The notes: generated from the letters alone by a model not told the origin. Positions 24,998-34,504 are shown, counted from the stretch's first letter. The stretch: DNA of 64,000 nucleotides from Flavobacterium sp. UMI-01 (GCF_019656315.1 NZ_BPLU01000049.1:36845-100844), one strand, 5' to 3'. Program-made: numbers and translations.

Positions 24998-25269
24998 CTT
25001 TACTTGTTTTTAAGTTTAAGTTATAATATAAAACTACTTATAATCTCTTTTTTTTAATTACAGAATTTTTTTTAAAAGTTGCATGATTTTAATAGACGTA
25101 AAATGTGAAAAGAATAAGGTCGGATTTACGAATTAAACTTGTTTTAGTTACTTAATCTAAAAGGAGTCCTTTAAGTGTTAGTTTTTTATTTTTTTAAGTT
25201 AATTAGATTGATGAGAGTACAGTAATTTTAATTAATACATTTTAAAATTAAATAAACATATTTACAGCC

Positions 25270-25530
25270 ATGAATATTATAGATATATTGGGTTTTATTG
25301 CAGGTGTTTGTGTTACAATATCTGTTGTTCCTCAAATTGTTAAAGTTTGGAAAACAAAGAAAGTCAAAGATATTTCGTTGTTGACTTTTAGTATTTTGAC
25401 TTTTGGTATTGCCTTGTGGGTGGTTTACGGAATTTTAAAGAGCGATTTACCCATTATCATAACCAATGCTATTTCACTGTTTTTAAATTCCATAATGATC
25501 TATTTTATAATTTATTACGAAAAAGAATAA
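25270..25530 (+). CDS. SemiSWEET-type transporter
   Basis: An 86-residue protein with three membrane helices (about 5-22, 38-56, 62-82) and the PQ-loop motif SVVPQIVKVWKTK at about 19-31. This is the size and pattern of bacterial SemiSWEETs, which form homodimers and carry small sugars by facilitated diffusion. The gene is monocistronic; the 25031-25260 stretch before it is AT-rich with no other gene visible. Confidence 0.87.
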   Translation: MNIIDILGFIAGVCVTISVVPQIVKVWKTKKVKDISLLTFSILTFGIALWVVYGILKSDLPIIITNAISLFLNSIMIYFIIYYEKE

Positions 25531-25675
25531 AATACTTTGCAAGCATTTCTCAAAAAGTGTTTCACTCTTTAAAACAATGTACTGAAGATTATGTAATGAG
25601 ATGCTGGAATCATATAAATTGTTCTAATCAGTAGTGTTTAAATTTGGAATAGTATTAATTTCAAAAAATATAATT

Positions 25676-26110
25676 ATGAAACCTATTGATAATAAAGAAA
25701 ATTTAGAAGATAAAAATAATCCTTCGCAACAAATGGATGAAAAGTTCATTAAAAACGCTAATAAAGTGGATTATTTTCCCGCGAGTCGATCAGACAAACA
25801 GACGCAATCAGAAATTGCAGAGCAAGGATATACGGTAAGAGATGGTCATAACCCCAATACCCCTAATCCTTATGAAGAGCAAATTACGAATGATGAATTT
25901 GATTTAAACGATGATTTTCATACTGATAGGGATTTAGAAGAACCGCTTGATAGTAATGGAAACATAAAAAATGAAAATGATGAATTTGATAATCCGTCTG
26001 ATTCTTTCGTTGACGATTATTTTCAAGAAACCGAAGAGGAGAGCGATGCTATTGAGTCAATAGACGATGAAGATACCGCTAAATATAATCCCGATGATTA
26101 TAAAGAATAA
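25676..26110 (+). CDS. Acidic hydrophilic hypothetical protein
   Basis: The start is chosen at the ATG at 25676 (MKPIDNKENLEDKNN) rather than the upstream in-frame codon at 25634. The 144-residue product is rich in Asp, Glu and Asn with almost no hydrophobic residues; the C-terminal half is nearly continuous acidic sequence (EETEEESDAIESIDDEDT-like). It is probably disordered and cytoplasmic. No family recognised. It ends about 50 bp before a strong bidirectional terminator. Confidence 0.7.
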   Translation: MKPIDNKENLEDKNNPSQQMDEKFIKNANKVDYFPASRSDKQTQSEIAEQGYTVRDGHNPNTPNPYEEQITNDEFDLNDDFHTDRDLEEPLDSNGNIKNENDEFDNPSDSFVDDYFQETEEESDAIESIDDEDTAKYNPDDYKE

Positions 26111-26160
26111 TTGTAGTTCAATAAAGGCACTGTCCTAAAAAGTGTGCATGTTGAAAAATA

Positions 26161-26192
26161 AAAGAGGCTGTCCTTTTTCGGACAGCCTCTTT
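26161..26192. terminator. Strong bidirectional terminator
   Basis: Perfect 13-bp arms AAAGAGGCTGTCC (26161-26173) and its complement (26180-26192) with a 6-nt loop, between the convergent acidic-protein gene and purL. A partial copy of the arm, CTGTCCTAAAA, occurs at 26130-26140. Confidence 0.88.
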
Positions 26193-26210
26193 GTAGTTAT
26201 AATAAAAAAA

Positions 26211-29200
26211 TTAATGTTTTTCAATCCATTTTCTTGCATTAACAAATGCTTCGTGCCAAGGTGAAACTTCGTCGTTTCTACCGGCTGGATAATTAGCCCA
26301 GTTCCATTGGAAAGTAGAACGTTCAATATGTGGCATCATTACTAAGTGGCGACCAGTAGCATCACATAGCATGGCAGTATTGTAATCAGAACCATTAGGA
26401 TTAGCAGGATAGCTGTCGTAACCGTATTTTCCTACGATATTGTAGTTTTCTTCGGTTAATGGTAAGTTGAATTTACCTTCTCCATGTGATACCCATACTC
26501 CTAATGTAGTTCCTGCTAAAGTTGACAACATCACTGATTTGTTTTCTTGAACAGTCACAGATGTAAAAATACTTTCGTGTTTGTGGCTGTTATTGTGAAG
26601 CATTTTTCCGTGTACTTCGTGTTCTGGGTTGATTAACTCTAATTCCATAAAAAGCTGACAGCCGTTGCAGATTCCAATAGATAGCGTGTCTTCTCTCTTA
26701 AAAAAGTTTTTCAAGGCAGTATTGGCTTTTTCGTTGTATAAGAAGGCTCCAGCCCAACCTTTGGCTGAACCTAAAACATCAGAATTAGAAAAACCTCCTA
26801 CAGCACCAATGAATTGAACATCCTCAAGGTTCTCGCGTCCTGTAATTAAATCTGTCATGTGGATGTCCTTAACGTCAAATCCAGCTAAGTACATGGCATT
26901 TGCAAACTCACGTTCTGAATTACTTCCTTTTTCACGAATCACGGCGGCAATAGGACGTGGTTTTGAAGCGTCGATTACTGGTTTTTTTCCTGTAAAATGA
27001 GCAGGAAATTGGAATTGTAAAGGTTGGTTTTTATAATTGTCAAAACGAGCTTGCGCTGTTCCGTTTTTAGACTGTTTTTGGTCTAAAAGGAAAGAGGTTT
27101 GGTACCAAATATCTCTGTACTTATTGATGTCAAGTTTACATGGTCCAAAATCCAAAGTAGCTTCGTTAGTTGCTGAACCTAATTTGAAGAATTCCACTCC
27201 GTTTTGATTCAATTGTGCTTCAACAGTTGCATCGTCTTTAGCTTGAAATACAACCGCAATATTTTCAGCAAAAAGGTATTTGATAATGTCTTTTTCAACG
27301 AAAACAGAGAAATCAATTTTGGCTCCCAAATTCACATCTGCAAAACACATTTCCAATAAAGTCGTAATCAAACCACCACTGCCAATATCATGACCCGCTA
27401 AGATTTGGTTGTCGCCAATTAAATCTTGTAAGCTATTGAATGCTTTTTTGAAGAAAGCAGCGTCTTTAATTGTAGGAGCATCCGTTCCAATTTTGTTCAA
27501 AGTTTGAGCAAATGAAGAACCTCCTAGTTTAAACTCATCTTGCGATAGATTGATATAGTATATTGAGCCACCATCTTTTTGTAAAACGGGTTCAACTACT
27601 TTTTTAATGTCCGTACAATGACCCGCAGCCGAAATAATGACCGTTCCTGGTGCGATTACTTCGTCATTTGGATATTTTTGTTTCATTGAAAGGGAATCTT
27701 TTCCTGTAGGAATGTTGATTCCTAATTCGATAGCAAAGTCTGAACACCCTTTTACGGCTTCGTATAAACGTGCATCCTCACCTTCGTTTTTACAAGCCCA
27801 CATCCAGTTAGCCGAAAGTGAAATTCCTTTCAATCCTTCTTTAATTGGAGCCCAAACAATATTTGATAATGATTCGGCAATAGCATTTCTACTACCAGCG
27901 ACAGGGTCAATCAAGGCAGCGATAGGTGCATGTCCAATTGAGGTGGCTATACCGTCTTTTCCTAAGTAATCTAAAGCCATTACGCCACAGTTGTTTAACG
28001 GCAATTGCAACGGTCCTGCACACTGTTGTTTGGCTACTCTTCCGCTTACACAACGGTCCACTTTGTTCGTAAGCCAGTCTTTACATGCTACCGCTTCAAG
28101 TTGTAATACTTGTTCTAAGTAAGTAGCAATATTGTTTTTATCATAACTTACATCGTCATATTTTCGGTTGATGGTTTTGTCTGTGATAATCGTTTTTGGA
28201 GAACTACCAAAGAAATCTTCCAAGGCATAATCCATTGGTTTTGCTCCCGTGGTTTTTGATTCAAAAGTAAAACGGTGGTCACCTGTTACATCACCTACTT
28301 GGTACATTGGGGAACGCTCACGGTCAGCAATGCGTTGTAAGGTATCAATGTCTTTTTGTGCGATAACCAATCCCATTCTTTCCTGAGATTCGTTACCAAT
28401 AATTTCTTTTGCAGAAAGGGTAGGGTCACCCACAGGCAATTTATCTAAATCAATCAATCCACCAGTATCTTCGACTAATTCAGACAAACAGTTCAAGTGT
28501 CCACCTGCACCGTGATCGTGAATGGATACAATAGGGTTGATGTCGCTTTCTACTAAACCTCGAATAGCGTTTCCGGCACGTTTTTGCATTTCTGGATTGG
28601 AACGTTGTATCGCATTCAACTCAATACCAGTACTAAAAGCACCTGTGTCAGCTGATGAAACTGCTGCTCCTCCCATTCCAATTCTATAATTTTCTCCTCC
28701 AAGGATAACGATTTTGTCACCTTCTTGTGGTTTGTGTTTGATTGCTTGATCTAATTTTCCGTATCCAATTCCACCCGCTTGCATAATCACTTTGTCGAAA
28801 CCAAGTTTGCGAGCGTCTTCTTCATGTTCGAAAGTCAAAACAGAACCCGTAATCAAAGGTTGGCCGAATTTGTTTCCAAAGTCAGAAGCTCCATTCGAAG
28901 CCTTGATTAGGATATCCATAGGTGTTTGGTACAACCATTTTCTTTCTTCAACCGCATTTTCCCATGGACGATTTTCTTCTAATCTTGAATACGAAGTCAT
29001 GTAAACTGCAGTTCCTGCTAGTGGCAACGAACCTTGTCCTCCTGCTAAACGGTCACGAATTTCACCTCCTGCTCCAGTAGCAGCACCATTGAAGGGTTCT
29101 ACAGTAGTAGGGAAATTGTGTGTTTCCGCTTTTAAAGAGATAACAGAATCAAATTCTTTAGTTTCATAAAAATCAGCTTTGTCAGCAGTTTTTGGTGCAA

Positions 29201-29876
29201 ATTGTTGCACTTTTGGTCCTTTTACAAAGGCTACGTTGTCTTTATAAGCTGAAACAATATCGTTTGGATTTTCTTGTGAAGTCTTTTTGATTAATTTAAA
29301 AAGAGATGTTTCTTTTTCTTCTCCATCAATGACAAATGTTCCGTTGAAAATTTTATGACGGCAATGCTCAGAGTTAGCTTGTGAAAAAGCAAAAATTTCA
29401 GAATCGGTTAATTTGCGTCCTAATTTTTTTGCTAAATTATTCAAATAATCTTCTTCCTCAGCGCTCAAGGCTAATCCTTCTTGCTTGTTGTAAGCAGCAA
29501 TATCATCAATTTCTAAAATCGGTTCAGGCTCGATGTTGATGGTAAAAATATCTTGATTTAGCTCAAAATATTTTTGAGATAACATAGGGTCAAAATCTGT
29601 GAAATCAACAGTAACGGGATGAAATTCTTCAATTCTGATAATACCAGAGATTCCCATATTTTGTGTGATTTCAACGGCATTGGTACTCCAAGGTGTAATC
29701 ATGGTTGCACGAGGACCAACAAAAAAATCCGTCAATACGGATTTTTCTATTTTATTTGCGTTGGCAAAAAGCCAGTTAAGTTTTGATATGTCTTGAGCCG
29801 AAATTTCTCCCGAAGTATCGGGATTGGTTTGAACGGCATAAACGGTTTTGCTTTGGTTTTCAAAGAAATGAATCAT
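26211..29876 (-). CDS. purL: Phosphoribosylformylglycinamidine synthase (single-chain)
   Basis: A 1221-residue fused FGAM synthase, converting FGAR, glutamine and ATP to FGAM in de novo purine synthesis. The N-terminal PurS-like domain is followed by two AIRS-type halves (SLKAETHNFPTTVEPFNGAATGAGGEIRD at about 250-280; PTGKDSLSMKQKYP near 720) and a C-terminal class I glutaminase with the nucleophile Cys in SIGICNGCQLFMEL (about 1065) and the His/Glu in PHIERSTFQ. Size and order match the large PurL of enterobacteria. A TTG-N20-TAAATTTG promoter lies just upstream. Confidence 0.96.
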   Translation of the reverse strand: MIHFFENQSKTVYAVQTNPDTSGEISAQDISKLNWLFANANKIEKSVLTDFFVGPRATMITPWSTNAVEITQNMGISGIIRIEEFHPVTVDFTDFDPMLSQKYFELNQDIFTINIEPEPILEIDDIAAYNKQEGLALSAEEEDYLNNLAKKLGRKLTDSEIFAFSQANSEHCRHKIFNGTFVIDGEEKETSLFKLIKKTSQENPNDIVSAYKDNVAFVKGPKVQQFAPKTADKADFYETKEFDSVISLKAETHNFPTTVEPFNGAATGAGGEIRDRLAGGQGSLPLAGTAVYMTSYSRLEENRPWENAVEERKWLYQTPMDILIKASNGASDFGNKFGQPLITGSVLTFEHEEDARKLGFDKVIMQAGGIGYGKLDQAIKHKPQEGDKIVILGGENYRIGMGGAAVSSADTGAFSTGIELNAIQRSNPEMQKRAGNAIRGLVESDINPIVSIHDHGAGGHLNCLSELVEDTGGLIDLDKLPVGDPTLSAKEIIGNESQERMGLVIAQKDIDTLQRIADRERSPMYQVGDVTGDHRFTFESKTTGAKPMDYALEDFFGSSPKTIITDKTINRKYDDVSYDKNNIATYLEQVLQLEAVACKDWLTNKVDRCVSGRVAKQQCAGPLQLPLNNCGVMALDYLGKDGIATSIGHAPIAALIDPVAGSRNAIAESLSNIVWAPIKEGLKGISLSANWMWACKNEGEDARLYEAVKGCSDFAIELGINIPTGKDSLSMKQKYPNDEVIAPGTVIISAAGHCTDIKKVVEPVLQKDGGSIYYINLSQDEFKLGGSSFAQTLNKIGTDAPTIKDAAFFKKAFNSLQDLIGDNQILAGHDIGSGGLITTLLEMCFADVNLGAKIDFSVFVEKDIIKYLFAENIAVVFQAKDDATVEAQLNQNGVEFFKLGSATNEATLDFGPCKLDINKYRDIWYQTSFLLDQKQSKNGTAQARFDNYKNQPLQFQFPAHFTGKKPVIDASKPRPIAAVIREKGSNSEREFANAMYLAGFDVKDIHMTDLITGRENLEDVQFIGAVGGFSNSDVLGSAKGWAGAFLYNEKANTALKNFFKREDTLSIGICNGCQLFMELELINPEHEVHGKMLHNNSHKHESIFTSVTVQENKSVMLSTLAGTTLGVWVSHGEGKFNLPLTEENYNIVGKYGYDSYPANPNGSDYNTAMLCDATGRHLVMMPHIERSTFQWNWANYPAGRNDEVSPWHEAFVNARKWIEKH

Positions 29877-29902
29877 TGTCTTGTATTTGATGAATTACGG
29901 TG

Positions 29903-29933
29903 CAAATTTAGTTTAAAAAAGTAGTAACAGCAA
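29903..29933 (-). promoter_or_regulatory. purL promoter (TTG-N20-TAAATTTG)
   Basis: Read on the minus strand, TTG (29931-29933) and TAAATTTG (29903-29910) are separated by 20 bases and fit the Bacteroidota -33/-7 consensus. Predicted transcription start is about 20 bases before the ATG. Confidence 0.7.
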
Positions 29934-30356
29934 ATGCAATTAATAGTGTTTTTTTTGTTTGATAAATAGACTTTAAGAAATACTTTTTAGGAACTAGAAA
30001 TTAGTAGTCAATAGCTAAAGAATGGTATATGCCGTCAGTTATTAGTTTAAAACAAATTCGTAAGTTTTAGAACTGCAAATTCGCTAATTTCCTTGCTGGA
30101 TTTGATTATAAATAAACGACTTTTAGTGGCATTAATGCAAATTCTCTCTTTTAAAATTAAAATTTAAAAGAGAAAAAATATTGCTAGAGGAGCGATAGCG
30201 AAAAAGGGAAATAATGACAAGTACTTTTTTAATTTATTAGGATTACATCGATAATTAGACTATGAGATTTGCATATCTCAAACAGAGTCTTGTTGTCATG
30301 AATGTGTAGCTACGAACTATTTAAAGTTTTAAAACCTAAATTAGAGTTTAACAAAA
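29934..30356. other. Intergenic region with a perfect AT-rich hairpin
   Basis: No gene seen. A perfect 11-bp inverted repeat (TCTCTTTTAAA at 30145-30155, complement at 30163-30173) lies downstream of the beta-helix lipoprotein gene and upstream of purL. It is AT-rich and could be a weak terminator. Just after it, GAGGAGCGATAGCGAAAAAGGG may be a fragment of the dispersed repeat seen at 1911, but the match is too short to claim. Confidence 0.45.
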
Positions 30357-31877
30357 TCAGTCTTTTTTAGGAAATGTTTTACTTTGGTAAGCGCCCAAAT
30401 CTGGAGGTAGGCTTCTGGTTGTTCCCGTTATATCCAAAGGGATTAGGTACACTGGGTTTCCTTTTGCAAAAGCACTTGAACTCTCATCGATAGCAAAATT
30501 ATTGTCGGCAGCTTTATAAAATTTAGGGTCTTTGTTAAGAATAATGGCATTGTAATGTGAAGAATCTGTGGTGAATTGATACAAAGGATTTGTAGTTGCA
30601 CCAAAGAATTTGATTAAGCAATTATTGAAAAGATAATCAAAACTAGCTCCATCTTTTTTGTCTAAACTCAGATGATTGGAATAAGAACCGTAAATGATAC
30701 AATTGTTAAAAGTAGCTTGAGTAAGCGCATTTACCTCTGGAGTGGCTCCTAATTCATAATTGTTTAAGGAGACTGAGGTAGGGCTATTTCCGTTCCAGTT
30801 GTTGTTAAAGGTACAATGAGTGAATGTATAATTGCCTCCGTAATTGCAAGCAAGACTTGCGCGTCCCGCTCTATTAATTACGATGTTTTCGCCTTCTATT
30901 TTAGCATTTTTGGCTAAAATACCATAATTCGTACAATCATAAATTTGGGTATTTTTAATAGACATCGTGTTGCCTAAATTGTTTTCGATAAGCAGGCCAA
31001 TAGTTGCGTTTTTTAATGTTAAATGGTTGATGATGTTATTTTTGGTTTCATTTTGCAGCCAAACAGTACCCCATTGTCCAGGAATCGAAGCGTATAATGG
31101 TTCTAAGCGATCTCCTTCAAAGATTACCTCTCCTTCTAGTAATTCAGTATTAGAAAGTGTTCCGTTAATTTTTAAGCTAGCCTCTTTGGAAACAATCAAA
31201 CCTGAATTAGCATGAAAATGGACCCTAGCTCCTGCATCAAATATTACAGTTTTTCCTTCGGGAACAGCGGCATAGCCATAGATAACATAAGGTTTTTGAT
31301 TGGTAAAATGGAGTTCGTTACCATTTATGGGGTCATTTTCATTCAAGAAAAAACCATAGGTGTCTTCGCCATCAATGGAGATTGATTCGCTTTTACCATT
31401 GGAGAGTTTTTCTGGGTATAAAAAAACAGCATCTTTAATCAGAGTTACCAAAGCTACCTTTTGTTGGCGAGAGCCACTGTCAAATTCGATGTCATCTGTA
31501 TATAAAAAATCAGAAGGACTAGCGTCTGTAATGTTGGCAGTAGTTTCGATAAAAATATACAAGCTGTCTTTGGCCAAAAGTGTAATGTTTTCAAATTCTT
31601 TACCTTGGTTCCCCGCCATTCCATCTACAGTCATTCGGTATTTAGAATTTAATCTTTTGCCTAGTTTTATTGTTGGAATGGTAACATCTTTTTTAGAGCG
31701 ATTATATACTTTTAGCGTGTAAGTGCTTGAGCTAATGCCTGAAAAAACAGTATCAAGATAAATAGTGTCTTTGGAAAAGGTCAAATCTCCATTACTGGCA
31801 GTAGTTTCAAAATCAGAACGACAACAGCAAAGGGTAATAAGAAAGCCAAGTACAACAAGGGAAGAAAAATGACGCAT
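30357..31877 (-). CDS. Beta-helix lipoprotein, function unknown
   Basis: A 506-residue predicted lipoprotein with a signal peptide and a Cys cluster (LITLCCCRSD). Residues about 25-160 look like an immunoglobulin-like/abnormal-spindle-type beta domain; about 200-450 show the short repeating strands of a right-handed parallel beta-helix (for example NATIGLLIENNLGNTMSIKN, TQIYDCTNYGILAKNAKIEG). The end LPPDLGAYQSK resembles the DxGAYE-type ends of pectate-lyase-like proteins. Binding or enzymatic role is unknown. A perfect hairpin abuts its start codon. Confidence 0.82.
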   Translation of the reverse strand: MRHFSSLVVLGFLITLCCCRSDFETTASNGDLTFSKDTIYLDTVFSGISSSTYTLKVYNRSKKDVTIPTIKLGKRLNSKYRMTVDGMAGNQGKEFENITLLAKDSLYIFIETTANITDASPSDFLYTDDIEFDSGSRQQKVALVTLIKDAVFLYPEKLSNGKSESISIDGEDTYGFFLNENDPINGNELHFTNQKPYVIYGYAAVPEGKTVIFDAGARVHFHANSGLIVSKEASLKINGTLSNTELLEGEVIFEGDRLEPLYASIPGQWGTVWLQNETKNNIINHLTLKNATIGLLIENNLGNTMSIKNTQIYDCTNYGILAKNAKIEGENIVINRAGRASLACNYGGNYTFTHCTFNNNWNGNSPTSVSLNNYELGATPEVNALTQATFNNCIIYGSYSNHLSLDKKDGASFDYLFNNCLIKFFGATTNPLYQFTTDSSHYNAIILNKDPKFYKAADNNFAIDESSSAFAKGNPVYLIPLDITGTTRSLPPDLGAYQSKTFPKKD

Positions 31878-31878
31878 T

Positions 31879-31916
31879 GATTTAGTTTTTTTGTAAAAAT
31901 AGAAAAAAACTAAATC
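31879..31916 (-). promoter_or_regulatory. Hairpin abutting the beta-helix lipoprotein start
   Basis: Perfect 14-bp arms (GATTTAGTTTTTTT at 31879-31892 and complement at 31903-31916) with a 10-nt loop end one base before the ATG at 31875-31877. In the mRNA this stem would lie in the 5' leader and could affect ribosome access. Function inferred. Confidence 0.45.
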
Positions 31917-32021
31917 TATAAGGGTAAGTTTTTTAATAATTAGGTTCGAAATCCAAATGTATTTAGTATTTTGCTAGTTTACTTTTGTTTATTTTTACAA
32001 ATTTTAAAAAATAGAACTAAG

Positions 32022-32453
32022 ATGTTGGATAAAGAAAAAGTATTGGCTAAGTGTAATGCGTTAACCAAAAATACTTTGATGGAGACGTTAGGAATTGAAT
32101 ATGTAGATGTAGCCGAAGAGTATTTGGTAGCTCGAATGAAAGTCGATTCAGGAGTACATCAGCCAATGGGATTATTGCATGGAGGAGCATCCGTAGCGCT
32201 AGCCGAAAGTGTAGGGAGTACTGCTTCTTATTTGTTTGTTGACAGAGAGAAACAGGAAGTCAGAGGTATTGAAATAGCAGCAAATCATCTTAAAAGTATT
32301 CGAGAAGGCTATGTGTACGGCACCGCAAAATTGATTCATAAAGGGAGAACAATCCACCTTTGGGAGATAAAAATCACTGACGAACAGGGGAATTTGATTT
32401 CCTTATGTAAATTATCAAATATCGTTTTAGATAAAAAGGCAAACGGTAAGTAA
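32022..32453 (+). CDS. menI: Hotdog thioesterase, MenI/YdiI-like
   Basis: The start is set at the ATG at 32022 (MLDKEKVLAKCNALT), giving 143 residues. The hotdog fold signature is HQPMGLLHGGASVALAESVGS (about 44-64), with the catalytic Glu in LAESVGS, as in E. coli YdiI (MenI), to which the whole chain aligns closely (GIEIAANHLKSIREGYVYG, KLIHKGRTIHLWEIKI). It should hydrolyse 1,4-dihydroxy-2-naphthoyl-CoA in menaquinone synthesis. The neighbouring isochorismate synthase gene 35 bp downstream supports this. A generic PaaI-type role is the alternative. Confidence 0.8.
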   Translation: MLDKEKVLAKCNALTKNTLMETLGIEYVDVAEEYLVARMKVDSGVHQPMGLLHGGASVALAESVGSTASYLFVDREKQEVRGIEIAANHLKSIREGYVYGTAKLIHKGRTIHLWEIKITDEQGNLISLCKLSNIVLDKKANGK

Positions 32454-32488
32454 TAGACTTTATTAATTTTCATTTAATAGCTTATTTT

Positions 32489-33556
32489 ATGATTGATTTT
32501 TTTATAAAAGTAAAACAGCAAGAAGCACAACATTTGCCATTTGTAATTTTTAAAAAGCCGAATAAGAAAAAGTTAGTTGGTTTTTTTCAAAAAAATGATC
32601 ATTTGTATTTTGCCGAAAATTTTAAAGAAAAAGGATTTGTTTTTGCTCCTTTTGAAGGAAGTCAGATGATATTGATTCCCAAAGCAGAATCTGTTAAATG
32701 GGAAACTAGAATGCCTTTGTATGAGGCCTCATTTAATTCAGGGATAGATAAAATAAATGAGGAAGATCTTGCCCAAAAAGCTCATTTTGAAGCTTTGGTT
32801 CAAAAAGGGATAGATGCCATACATCAAGGTGTTTTCAATAAAGTAGTATTGTCACGAGAAGAAATTGTCGCTCTTCCCAACTTTGATTTGGTTAAGGTTT
32901 TTAAAAAATTAATTGAAAATTACCCGAGTGCTTTTTGTTATTGTTGGTTTCATCCAAAAATTGGTTTATGGATGGGCGCTACTCCCGAAAGGTTGTTGAA
33001 AGCCAATAAAAATCGATTTTATACCATGGCATTGGCAGGAACAAAAATTGGTGATGACCCAGAAAATGTGGAGTGGAATCCAAAAGAAATGGAAGAACAG
33101 CAAATTGTAACCGATTTTATATTAGAAAACTTAAAAAATATTGCATCAGAGGTAGCTATTTCCAGTCCTTATACATTAAAAGCAGGGAGTTTGTTGCATA
33201 TTATCACTGATATTGAAGGGGTTATTAACAATCATTCCAACTTAAATCAGGTGGTTGAGGTCTTGCATCCTACACCTGCTGTATGTGGTTTGCCTAAAAA
33301 TGTAGCTAAGGATTTTATTTTACGTAACGAAGGGTATGATAGAAGTTATTATACAGGTTTTTTAGGAGAATTAAATATTAAGGAATTTGATAAACACAGG
33401 ACAAAGTCGGATTTGTATGTTAATTTACGTTGCATGCAAGTAAAGGATCAAGAAGCGCATTTATATATAGGATGTGGTATTACCAAAGATAGTAATCCTG
33501 AAAAAGAGTGGAAAGAGAGTGTCAATAAAGCACAAACAATGAAAAAGGTTTTATAA
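32489..33556 (+). CDS. menF: Isochorismate synthase
   Basis: A 355-residue chorismate-utilising enzyme converting chorismate to isochorismate, entry to menaquinone synthesis. The chorismate-binding domain fills the C-terminal two thirds. Signatures are GATPERLLK, MALAGTKIGD, HPTPAVCGLPK (about 259-269), the EGYDRSYYTGFLGEL block and YIGCGIT with Mg-binding glutamates. It is shorter than E. coli MenF and close to EntC/DhbC size. It follows the MenI-like thioesterase, so both probably serve menaquinone rather than a siderophore. Confidence 0.9.
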   Translation: MIDFFIKVKQQEAQHLPFVIFKKPNKKKLVGFFQKNDHLYFAENFKEKGFVFAPFEGSQMILIPKAESVKWETRMPLYEASFNSGIDKINEEDLAQKAHFEALVQKGIDAIHQGVFNKVVLSREEIVALPNFDLVKVFKKLIENYPSAFCYCWFHPKIGLWMGATPERLLKANKNRFYTMALAGTKIGDDPENVEWNPKEMEEQQIVTDFILENLKNIASEVAISSPYTLKAGSLLHIITDIEGVINNHSNLNQVVEVLHPTPAVCGLPKNVAKDFILRNEGYDRSYYTGFLGELNIKEFDKHRTKSDLYVNLRCMQVKDQEAHLYIGCGITKDSNPEKEWKESVNKAQTMKKVL

Positions 33557-33638
33557 TTTTCATTTGGCAAAAACCTCAAAATGGAATATTACAAAGAGCA
33601 ATTAAAGTAAAATTGCAAAAATGAATAAACAAAATATA

Positions 33639-34355
33639 ATGAAATTAGACATATTGGCTTTTGGAGCGCATCCTGATGATGTTGAATTGGGGTGTTCTGG
33701 AACGATTTTAAAAGAGATTTCTCTAGGGAAAAAAGTAGGAATAGTAGATTTGACAAGAGGGGAGTTAGGAACGCGTGGTACGGTTGAAATTAGGAATCAA
33801 GAAGCTACTAATGCTGCGGCTATTTTAGGAGTAGCTGTACGGGAGAATTTAGACATGCGCGATGGATTTTTTGTTAATGACGAAAAACACCAATTAGAAG
33901 TTATAAAAATGATTCGCAAATACCAACCGGAAATTGTGTTATGTAATGCAATTGACGATAGGCATATTGATCATGCAAAAGGAAGTAAATTAGTGTCGGA
34001 TGCATGTTTTCTATCGGGTTTGCGTATGATTGAGACCACTGTAGAGGGGAATCAGCAACAAGCTTGGCGACCCAAGGTGGTATATCATTACATTCAGTGG
34101 AAAAATATTGTGCCTGATTTTGTTGTAGATATTACAGGATTCGAAAAAAAGAAAGAAGCTTCTATTTTAGCTTATAAATCTCAATTTTACGACCCCAATT
34201 CAAAAGAGCCTGAGTCCCCAATTAGTTCAAAAACCTTTTTGGAAAGCATTAATTATCGCTCTAGAGACTTAGGAAGACTTACAGGTGTAGAATATGGTGA
34301 AGGTTTTACAGTTGAAAGGTATTTGGCTGTCAATAGTTTAGGGGATTTAAAGTAA
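33639..34355 (+). CDS. bshB1: Bacillithiol biosynthesis deacetylase BshB1
   Basis: A 238-residue LmbE-type zinc deacetylase removing acetyl from GlcNAc-malate in bacillithiol synthesis. The zinc motif AHPDDVELGCSGT is at about 9-21, with RGELGTRGT and the second-half HIDHAKGSKL typical of BshB1. An in-frame ATG at 33621 adds six residues; 33639 is preferred because MKLDILAFGAHPDD matches the usual family start. It follows menF by about 80 bp. Confidence 0.9.
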   Translation: MKLDILAFGAHPDDVELGCSGTILKEISLGKKVGIVDLTRGELGTRGTVEIRNQEATNAAAILGVAVRENLDMRDGFFVNDEKHQLEVIKMIRKYQPEIVLCNAIDDRHIDHAKGSKLVSDACFLSGLRMIETTVEGNQQQAWRPKVVYHYIQWKNIVPDFVVDITGFEKKKEASILAYKSQFYDPNSKEPESPISSKTFLESINYRSRDLGRLTGVEYGEGFTVERYLAVNSLGDLK

Positions 34356-34383
34356 AAAATTTAATTTTTTTTCTAAAAAATGC

Positions 34384-34413
34384 TTGTACAATAGAAGTTT
34401 AGTTGTATATTTG
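34384..34413 (+). promoter_or_regulatory. tRNA-His promoter (TTG-N19-TATATTTG)
   Basis: TTG at 34384-34386 and TATATTTG at 34406-34413 with exactly 19 bases between match the Bacteroidota housekeeping consensus. Expected transcript start is about 13 bases before the tRNA. Confidence 0.85.
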
Positions 34414-34429
34414 CAACCGCAAAGCAAAT

Positions 34430-34504
34430 GGTGGTTGTAGCTCAGCTGGTTAGAGCATCGGTTTGTGGTGCCGAGGGTCGTGGGTTCGAACCCCATCATC
34501 CACC
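34430..34504 (+). tRNA. tRNA-His (GTG)
   Basis: Full cloverleaf with the D-arm GCTC/GAGC, anticodon loop TTGTGGT with anticodon GTG at 34465-34467, and the T-loop TTCGAAC. The extra G at 34430 pairs with C at 34504, the G-1:C73 identity pair of tRNA-His. CCA is not fully encoded. The acceptor stem holds one T-T mismatch (34435 with 34499). A perfect promoter precedes it and a terminator follows. Confidence 0.95.

Noticed and set aside
26120..26160. End of an insertion sequence (CACTGTCCTAAAAAGTGTG-like)
   Set aside because: Only one short stretch with an incomplete symmetry and no transposase fragment; probably a decayed terminator arm like the one at 26161.
27637..29004. Open + strand frames within purL
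   Set aside because: Antisense shadows of a strongly conserved gene.
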